Shown here in pieces: positions 35,387-43,246 of a DNA stretch of 62,916 nt. The notes under the pieces were generated by a model. The model was not told the DNA's origin, ran no database searches, and was given only the letters and a program-made list of their open reading frames with translations. Every line of letters begins with the position of its first letter. The first letter of the stretch is position 1. Position numbers and translations under genes: made by a program. Source of the DNA: an uncultured Actinomycetales bacterium (GTDB lineage: Bacteria > Actinomycetota > Actinomycetes > S36-B12); NCBI GenBank assembly GCA_913063435.1, contig CAJXYI010000008.1, positions 1 through 62,916 on the forward strand. Direction: 5' to 3'.

Positions 35387-36016
35387 TCAGGACCATCCCA
35401 GTGCGGTCGTGATGCGATCGATGCGCTGTGGATCGTGGGGATCGCAGTGCACCGCCCGCAGTCCGTAGCTTTGCGCCGCGGCGACGTTCGGGTATTCGTC
35501 ATCGACGTAGACCACTTCGTGTGGTTCGAGCTCGATCAGTTCCAACACGTGCACGAAGATCTCCCGATCAGGTTTGCGCATGCCGACATCGCCGCTGATC
35601 ACGACGGCATCGAATGCTTCCTGCCAGTTCCGACGGTCGTAGGAGTCGCCCCAGGAATTCGACAGCAGCCCGGTTCGCAGGCCTTGGCTGCGGGCACTCG
35701 TCATCAGCGCGATCATGTCGGGGTTGGTCCGGATGGGTGCGAACATCCGCTCGAAGATCCCTCGGGGCTCAGGGCGAGGACCGTGTTCGGCGAAGACATC
35801 GGCGATCCATGGCTCGATGTCCTCTCGCGTGAGTTCCCCCCTCTCAAGTTGCTGGAGGGGGTTGTGTTCACCGGTGATGTGGCGGGTGAGCGAAGCCATG
35901 ACCCCCGCGGGATCCAGCCCCTCCTGCTCGGCGAAGTCGGCCATGCATTCGCGGAGAGGCTGCGTGACGACGCCGCCCCAGTCGACGACCAGACCCCGTG
36001 GTGGTGGCACCTGCAT
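35387..36016 (-). CDS. HAD-superfamily hydrolase
   Basis: This 209-residue protein has a variant HAD motif I, VVDWGGVV, where the second Asp of DxD is replaced (Asp-Trp-Gly), and motif II/III elements such as LLSNSW, GMRKPDREIF and YVDDEYPN. This arrangement occurs in HAD proteins of the epoxide-hydrolase N-domain and haloacid-dehalogenase subgroup as well as in phosphatases. It lies 8 nt after the PPDK-like gene, so it could act on a phosphorylated product. The specificity is unknown. Confidence 0.82.
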   Translation of the reverse strand: MQVPPPRGLVVDWGGVVTQPLRECMADFAEQEGLDPAGVMASLTRHITGEHNPLQQLERGELTREDIEPWIADVFAEHGPRPEPRGIFERMFAPIRTNPDMIALMTSARSQGLRTGLLSNSWGDSYDRRNWQEAFDAVVISGDVGMRKPDREIFVHVLELIELEPHEVVYVDDEYPNVAAAQSYGLRAVHCDPHDPQRIDRITTALGWS

Positions 36017-36024
36017 GGGCTATT

Positions 36025-37797
36025 TCACTCCTTTGTCGCCTGCAGCACTCTCAGCTGCAACGGGAGGGGAGGATCTGCGATGACGAGGCTGGTTCCCGAA
36101 GCCAGCAGCGCCCGTACGCCCTCGGTGGTGTTGAGCACCGAGCCTCGCACCGGAAGTGCATTGGCAAGGAGTGCCTGGGTGACGGCCTCCTGATCGACCC
36201 GCCCGGTCTCAGGATCGACACCGATCCGTTCGACGTCGAGGTCGAGGATGTCGCTGTCGTGCTGGGCGACGATGTCGATGGGGCAATGCTCGCTCGCCCA
36301 GGCGGCTAGCGGACTGAGCGCGGGATGGTCTTCGATTGTCGTGGCTTGGAGGGGAAGGGCCCCCTGATACACCCGACCAGCGGCCCCATCGACCGTCAGG
36401 AGTTGGCCCTCGAGGCCTTCGGCCACGCCATCGCCGACGCCCACGACGCTGGGACGGCCCAGGGCACGGGTGACGACGGCGGCGTGCGATGTCGATCCAC
36501 CCAGATCGGTCACGACGGCTACCGCGGCGATCATGCCGTGGACATCGTTGGGGCTGGTGGTGGGTCGAACCAGGACGATGTCCTCGCCCGCGTGGGCGCG
36601 CCGCTCGGCCTCATCGGGATCGACGACACCGATCCCGATAGCGATGCCAGGACAGGCGGCTTCGCCGACGGCCACGGGAGTTGCATCGATCAACGCCTCG
36701 GGGGCCAACGTGGGCAGGAGCACGGAGGCGACCTGCTCGGGAGTCACCCTCATCACCGCGGTGGCCGAATCGATGAACCCCTCGCTGACCAGGTCGGTGG
36801 CGATGCGGACAGCAGCATCAGGTGAGCGCTTAGCGGTGCGGGTCTGCAGCAGGTACAGCGTTCCCGCCTCGACGGTGAACTCGACATCCTGCACCTCGCG
36901 GTGCTCGTCCTCGAGGGTTTTGGCCCAGGTGAGCAATTCCTCGTGCACGGTTGGCATCGCCGCCTCGAGGGCGGATAGGTCGAGGACCGCGTGCGTTCCA
37001 CCGACGACATCGTCACCCTGGCCCCCGGGAAGCCACTCGCCATAGGGGGTGGCTTCACCGTTGAGCGGATTGCGAGTGAAGAGGACGCCGGTACCCGATT
37101 CATCGCCCAGATTGCCGAACACCATGGCCTGCACGGTCACAGCAGTTCCGCCTTCATCGGAGATGCCCCAATGCTTGCGATAGCTGCGTGCGCGAGCGGA
37201 TGTCCACGAATCGAATACGGCGCTGATGGCGGCGCGCAACTGAGAGTAAGGATCCTCAGGGATGGACTCACCGACATCCTCGAGGACGAGGGCTCGCATG
37301 TCCGCAGCAGTGGAACCGCTCGCATAGGGGTCGAGATGTGCCTTCAACACGACGTCGCCGAATTGATGGCAGAAGCGAGCGTGGGTATCCCGGGCGTAGA
37401 TTGCATCACCGGTGATGTGTGCGAGGCCGTGCTCGACCTCATCGGTGATTCCGAGGTTGAGCACCGTATCCATCATCCCCGGCATGCTTATGGCAGCTCC
37501 CGATCGGACAGACACCAGGAGCGGTGAGTGTGGGTCCCCGAAGCGACGTCCGGTGGCTGACTCGATGGATCGGACGCCGTCCATCACCGAGTCCCAGAGA
37601 TCATCGTCGATCGTTTTGCCGGCTTCGTGGTATCGAATGCATTCCGAGATGGGGATGACGAAGGCTGGGGGAACCCGCAACCCGAGGCCGGTCATACGCG
37701 CGATGCTCCAGGCCTTGCCGCCGATGAGTTCGCGACCGGGCAACGATGTGCCGTCGAGGACGATGATGCGATCTGCCTGCTGCGTTGTCGATGTCAT
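36025..37797 (-). CDS. PPDK-like phosphotransferase lacking the PEP/pyruvate barrel
   Basis: This 590-residue protein has the N-terminal nucleotide-binding domain of pyruvate phosphate dikinase (GGKAWSIARM at the start, SVRSG with Arg98, GTGVLFTRNPLNGE, the LLQTR loop) and a swivel domain with His438 in GGSTSHAAVV. Classical PPDK has about 880 residues. Here the C-terminal PEP-binding barrel is missing and only some 90 unrelated residues follow the swivel domain. Shortened ppdK genes are known in mycobacteria. The ATG at 37797 follows AGGAG. It may phosphorylate its own histidine with ATP and pass phosphate to a separate acceptor. A 205-residue gene lies 4 nt upstream. Confidence 0.85.
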   Translation of the reverse strand: MTSTTQQADRIIVLDGTSLPGRELIGGKAWSIARMTGLGLRVPPAFVIPISECIRYHEAGKTIDDDLWDSVMDGVRSIESATGRRFGDPHSPLLVSVRSGAAISMPGMMDTVLNLGITDEVEHGLAHITGDAIYARDTHARFCHQFGDVVLKAHLDPYASGSTAADMRALVLEDVGESIPEDPYSQLRAAISAVFDSWTSARARSYRKHWGISDEGGTAVTVQAMVFGNLGDESGTGVLFTRNPLNGEATPYGEWLPGGQGDDVVGGTHAVLDLSALEAAMPTVHEELLTWAKTLEDEHREVQDVEFTVEAGTLYLLQTRTAKRSPDAAVRIATDLVSEGFIDSATAVMRVTPEQVASVLLPTLAPEALIDATPVAVGEAACPGIAIGIGVVDPDEAERRAHAGEDIVLVRPTTSPNDVHGMIAAVAVVTDLGGSTSHAAVVTRALGRPSVVGVGDGVAEGLEGQLLTVDGAAGRVYQGALPLQATTIEDHPALSPLAAWASEHCPIDIVAQHDSDILDLDVERIGVDPETGRVDQEAVTQALLANALPVRGSVLNTTEGVRALLASGTSLVIADPPLPLQLRVLQATKE

Positions 37798-37801
37798 CAG
37801 T

Positions 37802-38419
37802 TCACTCCTGACGCGTGCGGCCGAGCATACGGAGCAGGTCTTCATGCAACTCGAACCACACCGTGTGGTAGCTGTCGATGCGCACGCCGCTCACGTAGTC
37901 GATGTCGCCGGCCAGCACCTTGTCGTAGGCCTCCTCCAACCGCTCGAGGTGGCGTCGAAGGCGTGGCTGGGCATCGGCACATGCCCCGACGACACGCTCG
38001 GCACGCTCATGCAGCCGGCCCAGGCGATCGATGATGCCGCGGTCGTAATCGGCGTCGCTGTGGTCATTGGGGACTCTTTGCCCGCCAGCGTCCATCGTCT
38101 GCCAGTCGGTGAAGAGAGCGAGCAATTCGGTATTGACCTTCTCGAATCTCTCGTAGGCAGCGGTCAATTCGCCGTCCTCTCGAGCCTCCGCGTAGACAAC
38201 CGGGTACTGCTCGATGAGCCAGGCCTGTCCAGCCGGGGCGACCATGTACGTTCCCTTCGCACCGGCGGCACGTCCTTCGGCGACGGCAGCGTCGAGAGCC
38301 GCCGCGATCTGGGCTTCGTCTGCACCTAGTAGCGAAGCCACCGTGGCGGGGCTACCGGCCTTGCGGACTGCGAGCCCGTGTAAGGCGAGGAATTCCACGG
38401 GGACATCGGGATCGGACAT
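37802..38419 (-). CDS. PPDK-associated protein with N-terminal winged-helix-like segment
   Basis: This 205-residue protein is not a member of a family I can name. The first 75 residues (LALHGLAVRKAGSPATVASLLGADEAQIAAAL) look like a winged helix, and the rest is helical and charged, with coiled-coil character around RLGRLHERAERVV. It lies 4 nt before the PPDK-like gene, in the same operon. It may regulate the kinase, or be a structural subunit replacing the missing domain. A putative operator is at 38529-38539 upstream. Confidence 0.75.
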   Translation of the reverse strand: MSDPDVPVEFLALHGLAVRKAGSPATVASLLGADEAQIAAALDAAVAEGRAAGAKGTYMVAPAGQAWLIEQYPVVYAEAREDGELTAAYERFEKVNTELLALFTDWQTMDAGGQRVPNDHSDADYDRGIIDRLGRLHERAERVVGACADAQPRLRRHLERLEEAYDKVLAGDIDYVSGVRIDSYHTVWFELHEDLLRMLGRTRQE

Positions 38420-38528
38420 CGGCTACTCCTTGTCGTGACGAGTGGTGTTCTCCTAGGTTTACCCTGGGGCGGATGGCGCGTTTCACGGTCTCGGCGGTGA
38501 CACCTCAGTCGAATCTCTTGAAGTAAAA

Positions 38529-38539
38529 TCATCCGATGT
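38529..38539. promoter_or_regulatory. Putative operator TCATCCGATGT
   Basis: It differs at one position from the palindrome at 31233-31243 and lies about 110 nt upstream of the operon containing the PPDK-like gene. A second partial copy, CCGATGTTTGTCG, follows near 38610. This links the PPDK operon with the swivel-domain and biotin operons in a possible regulon. Confidence 0.4.
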
Positions 38540-38652
38540 TTCCCAAAGGTGCTCGCGGGTGAGACTATCGCGAAAACCGGATTGCCCGGGAATGCTTGGG
38601 AGAATTGCCCCGATGTTTGTCGAGGAACTCCGAGTGGAGGGCCCGAGGGGGA

Positions 38653-39339
38653 TCATGATCCGACCCCGTAGCCGAGGGCACGAGCGACATCCCCGAGATC
38701 GGTGACGAGCAATTGCGGGGCGAGATCGTGAAACTCCTCGGTGGTGTGCAGGCCCTGGGTGAGGCAGATCGTCCGGACTCCGGCTGCCTGACCGGCGCGT
38801 GCATCGACCGGTCCGTCCCCAACGTATACGGTGGTCTCCACAGAACCGCCGAGCGCGGTGATCGCCCGGTGGATCCCTTCAGGGGCGGGCTTGCCGAGTG
38901 TGACGTCGTCACCGGTGATCACGATATCGAGATAGGGATCCAATCCGCTGACACGACCATCGATGCTGCGGCGGACTGCACTCTTGGAGGTGACGACCCC
39001 CACGCGGATCTCGTGGTCACGCAACGACCGCAGCAACCGCTCCGCACCTTCATGCGCGCGGACGTTCAGTGGCGCGAGTGGTTCGTAAGTAGCGTCGAAG
39101 GCGGCAGTCAGCGCAGCGGTCTGCTCGGGCCCGTCGGTGATCGTGGGGAAACTGTCCACCGCGCGCATCGCGAGGACTCGGCGTCGATCCTCCTCCTCGA
39201 CCGGGAAGCGATACCCCAGCACCTGTTCGGTTGCCGCATGCCAGCACGACAGCAGGATGTCCCCGGTATCGACGAGGGTTCCGTCCCAATCGAAGAGCAC
39301 GATTGCGGGGGGCGGTCCCTCCAACTCTGGGGAACTCAC
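38653..39339 (-). CDS. HAD-superfamily phosphatase
   Basis: This 228-residue protein has an intact HAD motif I, VLFDWDGTLVD, motif II VVTSKS, the lysine in LGKPAPEG and motif III YVGDGPVDARAG, matching the phosphoglycolate phosphatase-like group. It should dephosphorylate a small phosphorylated metabolite. Its ATG overlaps the end of the TetR gene, so the two are co-transcribed on the minus strand after an acyl-CoA dehydrogenase. Confidence 0.85.
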   Translation of the reverse strand: MSSPELEGPPPAIVLFDWDGTLVDTGDILLSCWHAATEQVLGYRFPVEEEDRRRVLAMRAVDSFPTITDGPEQTAALTAAFDATYEPLAPLNVRAHEGAERLLRSLRDHEIRVGVVTSKSAVRRSIDGRVSGLDPYLDIVITGDDVTLGKPAPEGIHRAITALGGSVETTVYVGDGPVDARAGQAAGVRTICLTQGLHTTEEFHDLAPQLLVTDLGDVARALGYGVGS

Positions 39340-39974
39340 GATGTACCTCCTGATCTGCGTCGTCGAACTGGTGCCGGTGATCCGATGACCATGCGGTGAG
39401 CGAGCGCAACGTAGGTGGTGGCGACTTCATCGACGCTCAGGCCCCCGCCTTTGCGGAACCAGTTCGACACTGCGATGCACATCTGCAGGATCGCGTACAC
39501 ACTCAGGCGTGAGTCAACCAGTGAGAAGGATCCCTCACGCACACCGTCGTCGAGTATTCCCGCGAGCTGCTCCTCGAAAGTCCGTCTGAGCCCGACGATC
39601 TCTCGATAGTGGGTGCGATTGAGGCCGGACATCTGCTGATTGACGATCCTGGCGCGTTCGCTATTGAGGGCGTGGAATCGCACGTGCGCATCGATGAACG
39701 ACGACAGTTTCGCTGATGCCGAAGTGTCGGCTGGAAGCCGGGCAAGGGCGGTATCGATGTGTTCGCGCAGATCGAGCAGGGCCCCACGCGTGAGATCCCA
39801 CAGAATCTCCTCTTTGGAGGAGAAGTGGTTATACAAACTGCCGGCCTGGATACCCACTGCCGCAGCGATCTCTCGCATGGAGGTCGCCTCATAGCCTTCG
39901 TGTGCGAAGAGCTTCAGGGCAGAACGACGGATAACCTCGGCCGTGTCGGCACCAGGTGCGCTGGCCGGGCTCAC
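39336..39974 (-). CDS. TetR-family transcriptional regulator
   Basis: This 212-residue repressor has an N-terminal helix-turn-helix (HEGYEATSMREIAAAVGIQAGSLYNHF) and an all-helical ligand domain. The pattern resembles KstR2- and FadR-type TetR proteins that respond to acyl-CoAs. Its ATG overlaps the stop of the acyl-CoA dehydrogenase gene. The inverted repeat ACTAAC-N4-GTTAGT at 41211-41226 upstream of that gene, and its copy at 11632-11648, are likely binding sites, implying autoregulation. Confidence 0.9.
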   Translation of the reverse strand: MSPASAPGADTAEVIRRSALKLFAHEGYEATSMREIAAAVGIQAGSLYNHFSSKEEILWDLTRGALLDLREHIDTALARLPADTSASAKLSSFIDAHVRFHALNSERARIVNQQMSGLNRTHYREIVGLRRTFEEQLAGILDDGVREGSFSLVDSRLSVYAILQMCIAVSNWFRKGGGLSVDEVATTYVALAHRMVIGSPAPVRRRRSGGTS

Positions 39975-41179
39975 TCTGGCCGGTAGCGCTTCAATTCGCG
40001 GCGGGCAAGGGACATCTTGTGCACTTCGTCAGGTCCGTCTGCGATGTGCAGCATGCGAGCTGTGGAGTACAGCTCCGCCAATGGGGTGTCCTGGCTGACG
40101 CCGGCTCCGCCGAAGGTCTCGATCGCTCGGTCGATCACCCAGGTAGCCATCTCGGGAGCAGCAACCTTGATGGCCGAGATTTCCACGGCGGCTCCCTTAT
40201 TGCCGACCGTGTCCATCAACCATGCAGTCTTCAATACCAGGAGGCGCACCATCTCGATCTTCATGCGTGCCTCGGCGACCCAGTCTTGGAACACGCCCTG
40301 ATCGGCGATGGGTTTGCCGAAGGGGAAGCGAGTCCACGACCGCTCGCACATGAGGTCGAAGGCTCGCTCGGCCATGCCGATGAGGCGCATCGCGTGATGG
40401 ATGCGTCCGGGCCCGAGACGCGCCTGAGCGATGGCGAACCCACCGTGCAGTTCCCCGAGCAGATTGTCTCGGGGAACCCACACGTCGTAGTCGATTTCCG
40501 CGTGGCCGCCGTGGCCGCCGTCGGAATAGCCGAACACGCTGGTAGAGCGCAGGATGTCGACACCGGGAGTCTCCAGCGGAACCACGATCATGCTGTGTCG
40601 CCGGTGCTTTTCACCGTCAGGATCGGATACGCCCATGACGATGGCGACCTTGCAGGCGGGACTCATCGCACCGCTTGACCACCACTTGCGGCCCTGAATG
40701 CGGAACCCACCGTTCTCCTCGATGATGCGCGTCGAGATGTTGTTCGCGTCGGAGCTCGCGACGGCGGGCTCGGTCATCGAGTAGACCGAACGGATCTTGC
40801 CGTCGAGAAGATCGGGCAGCCAGCGCTCGCGGACCTCGTCGGTGGCGAAGTGATGGAGAATTTCCATATTGCCGGTGTCCGGTGCAGAGCAGTTCATCGC
40901 CTCGGGCATGATCCACGGCGACCGCCCGGATATCTCGGCGATCGGTGCGTACTGCAGGTTGGTCAGGCCGGCGCCGCGGTCTCCGGGCAGAAAGAGATTC
41001 CACAGCCCTCGGCGGTGTGCTTCGACCTTGAGGTCCTCCATGACCGGAGGCGTGTCCCAGGCACCGATCTCGCGCCGCTGCTGCGCATACACCGGTTCGG
41101 CCGGAAGGACGTGATGCTGGAGGAAGTCGTAGGCCTGGTCGGACAGGCGCTGCACGGTCTCGTCGTATTCGAATTCCAC
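39971..41179 (-). CDS. Acyl-CoA dehydrogenase
   Basis: This 402-residue flavoprotein of the acyl-CoA dehydrogenase family has YSMTEPAVASSDA in the FAD/substrate region, RGRKWWSSGA-like wording and a C-terminal FGGAGVSQDTPLAELY. These resemble the ACAD10/11-like branch. It oxidises an acyl-CoA at the alpha-beta bond. It is divergent from a second acyl-CoA dehydrogenase across a TetR-type operator and co-transcribed with the TetR and HAD genes. Confidence 0.92.
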   Translation of the reverse strand: MEFEYDETVQRLSDQAYDFLQHHVLPAEPVYAQQRREIGAWDTPPVMEDLKVEAHRRGLWNLFLPGDRGAGLTNLQYAPIAEISGRSPWIMPEAMNCSAPDTGNMEILHHFATDEVRERWLPDLLDGKIRSVYSMTEPAVASSDANNISTRIIEENGGFRIQGRKWWSSGAMSPACKVAIVMGVSDPDGEKHRRHSMIVVPLETPGVDILRSTSVFGYSDGGHGGHAEIDYDVWVPRDNLLGELHGGFAIAQARLGPGRIHHAMRLIGMAERAFDLMCERSWTRFPFGKPIADQGVFQDWVAEARMKIEMVRLLVLKTAWLMDTVGNKGAAVEISAIKVAAPEMATWVIDRAIETFGGAGVSQDTPLAELYSTARMLHIADGPDEVHKMSLARRELKRYRPE

Positions 41180-41210
41180 GAGATTTCCTCCAAAAAAGAG
41201 TGACGGACAA

Positions 41211-41226
41211 ACTAACGCTTGTTAGT
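41211..41226. promoter_or_regulatory. Inverted repeat ACTAAC-N4-GTTAGT, likely TetR operator
   Basis: A perfect 6-bp inverted repeat with a 4-bp spacer lies between two divergent acyl-CoA dehydrogenase genes, 31 nt before one of them. The same half-sites occur at 11632-11648. The TetR gene at 39336-39974 is in the left-hand operon. Confidence 0.65.
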
Positions 41227-41309
41227 ATCACGGGGAGCGCACCCGCGGCAAGGACTTCGCCGCAATTCATCAGGTCGCTCTGACTGACCGAAGCCGACTG
41301 GGAGGGCAC

Positions 41310-42455
41310 ATGCAACGTTCGGTGTACGGCGAAGATCACGAAGAGTTCAGGGAGACCGCACGGGCCTTCGTCGAACGGACGTTGCTCCCGGGTTATGAGC
41401 GGTTCGCCACGGAACGGGAGATTCCCCGGGATGCCTGGCATGCGGCAGGCAAGGCTGACCTGCTAGGTCTGGAAATCGCTGAACGATTCGGGGGAAGCGC
41501 GCCGGAGGACTATCGATTCAACGCGGTGCTGCAGGAGGAGTTGGGGCGTGCCAGCATGGCGTTCCACTCGTGCTTCCAGATGCATTTCGATGTAGCAGTT
41601 CCCTATCTTTCGATTTACGGAACCGAAGACCAGAAGGAGCGATGGCTTCCTGGTGCGGCCAACGGCGACATCGTGAGCACTATCGCCATGACGGAACCAT
41701 CGGGCGGATCGGATCTCGCCTCGCTGCGCACCTCGGCGGTGCGGCGGGGTGGCCGGTGGGTGCTCAACGGATCCAAGACGTTCATCACAAACGGCTACAC
41801 AGCCGATTTGGTGATCGTGGCTGCACGAACATCACCGGAGAAGAGAGCCAAGGGCATCAGCCTGTTCGCCCTGGAGACGGGAACTCCGGGTTTCGAACGT
41901 GGTCGCAAGCTCGACAAAGTCGGCCAACCCGAGGCGAACACGGCGGAGTTGTTCTTCAACGACGTCGAGCTGGGTGACGAGCACATCATCGGGGAGCTCG
42001 ACCGGGGTTTCATCCAGATGATGGAGCAACTTCCCCAGGAGCGCATCGGTGCTGCGGTCGGCAATCTCGCCCAGGCTTGGTCGGTATTGGAGGAGACGCT
42101 GGTGTACGTCAAGGAGCGCCAGGCTTTCGGCCAGCCGATCGGGTCCTTCCAGCACAACAAGTTCATGCTCGCCGACATGGTGACCAAGATGGAGGTCACG
42201 CAGGCGTTCGTCGACGCGTGTGTCGATGCGCATGCTCGCGGGGAACTCTCCGCAGTCGATGCCGCGAAGGCGAAGTACGTCAGCGCGGATGTCCAGAACG
42301 AGATCATCGACAACTGTGTTCAGCTATTCGGCGGCTACGGATACATGAAGGAATACCGCGTGGCACAGGCATGGCTCGATGCACGAGTCACCCGAATCTG
42401 GGGCGGCACGAACGAAATCATGAAGGAGATCATCGGCCGAGACCTCGGTCTTTGA
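41310..42455 (+). CDS. Acyl-CoA dehydrogenase
   Basis: This 381-residue acyl-CoA dehydrogenase has IAMTEPSGGSDLASLRT, a GSKTFITNG segment and the C-terminal QLFGGYGYMKEYRVAQAWLDARVTRIWGGTNEIMKEIIG, all standard for the family. It starts at the ATG at 41310 after GGGAGG. It heads a forward operon with an SDR, a CurA-like reductase, a thiolase and an F420-type oxidoreductase, consistent with beta-oxidation-like processing of an acyl-CoA. Confidence 0.94.
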   Translation: MQRSVYGEDHEEFRETARAFVERTLLPGYERFATEREIPRDAWHAAGKADLLGLEIAERFGGSAPEDYRFNAVLQEELGRASMAFHSCFQMHFDVAVPYLSIYGTEDQKERWLPGAANGDIVSTIAMTEPSGGSDLASLRTSAVRRGGRWVLNGSKTFITNGYTADLVIVAARTSPEKRAKGISLFALETGTPGFERGRKLDKVGQPEANTAELFFNDVELGDEHIIGELDRGFIQMMEQLPQERIGAAVGNLAQAWSVLEETLVYVKERQAFGQPIGSFQHNKFMLADMVTKMEVTQAFVDACVDAHARGELSAVDAAKAKYVSADVQNEIIDNCVQLFGGYGYMKEYRVAQAWLDARVTRIWGGTNEIMKEIIGRDLGL

Positions 42456-42508
42456 TATCTCCGTCGGTCACGACAGTTGCATCACCACACGGGAGAGACG
42501 AGACAATC

Positions 42509-43246
42509 ATGGGCAACATCGCATATGACTTCAGTGGTCGAACCGTGATCGTCACGGGAGCCGCGCGTGGCATCGGTCTGGAGATCGGCCGGTACTTCCG
42601 GGCCGCAGGCGCTCAAGCCGTACTCGTCGACTTCGACGGTGAGGAACTCGAGCGTGCGGCCGCGGAGATTGACGCGATCGGCGTGCGAGCTGACGTGAGC
42701 TCGACGGAGGATGTCGAGCAGGTCGTGGCGACCGCCGTCGAGCGGACGGGCCGGGTCGACGTGCTCGTCAACAATGCGGGCATCCTTCGGGACAAGGTCC
42801 TATGGAAGATCACCGACGAGGACTGGGAAGCCGTGCTTGCCGTGCATGCAGGTGGAACGTTCCGGCTCACGCGCGCCTGCGTCCCGCATTTTCGGGAGCA
42901 GGAATTCGGTCGCGTCATCAACGTGACTTCCTACACGGGCCTGCACGGCAATACAGGTCAGTCCAACTATGCGACCGCCAAGGCCGGGATCATCGGCTTC
43001 ACCAAGACCGCGGCAAAGGAACTTGCCCGTTTCGGAGTCACCGTCAACGCCATCTCACCGAATGCCGAGACCCGCATGGTGGCGTCGATTCCACCGGACA
43101 AACTGGCCGAGATCGCAGCGGGAATCCCCATGGGGCGCTTCGCACATCCTGCCGAGATGTCCGCTGCGGTGGCTTTCCTCGCATCTGAAGAGGCCGGGTA
43201 CATCACCGGCGTTGTCCTGCCTGTGGATGGTGGGTTATCGATGTGA
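42509..43246 (+). CDS. Short-chain dehydrogenase/reductase
   Basis: This 245-residue SDR is FabG/3-hydroxyacyl-CoA dehydrogenase-like, with TGAARGIGLE, NNAGILRD, a Ser in NVTSYTGL and YATAK. VDFDGE after the second strand suggests NAD. The ATG at 42509 follows GGGAGA. Its stop overlaps the GTG of the next gene. It probably oxidises the hydroxyacyl intermediate formed downstream of the acyl-CoA dehydrogenase. Confidence 0.88.
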   Translation: MGNIAYDFSGRTVIVTGAARGIGLEIGRYFRAAGAQAVLVDFDGEELERAAAEIDAIGVRADVSSTEDVEQVVATAVERTGRVDVLVNNAGILRDKVLWKITDEDWEAVLAVHAGGTFRLTRACVPHFREQEFGRVINVTSYTGLHGNTGQSNYATAKAGIIGFTKTAAKELARFGVTVNAISPNAETRMVASIPPDKLAEIAAGIPMGRFAHPAEMSAAVAFLASEEAGYITGVVLPVDGGLSM

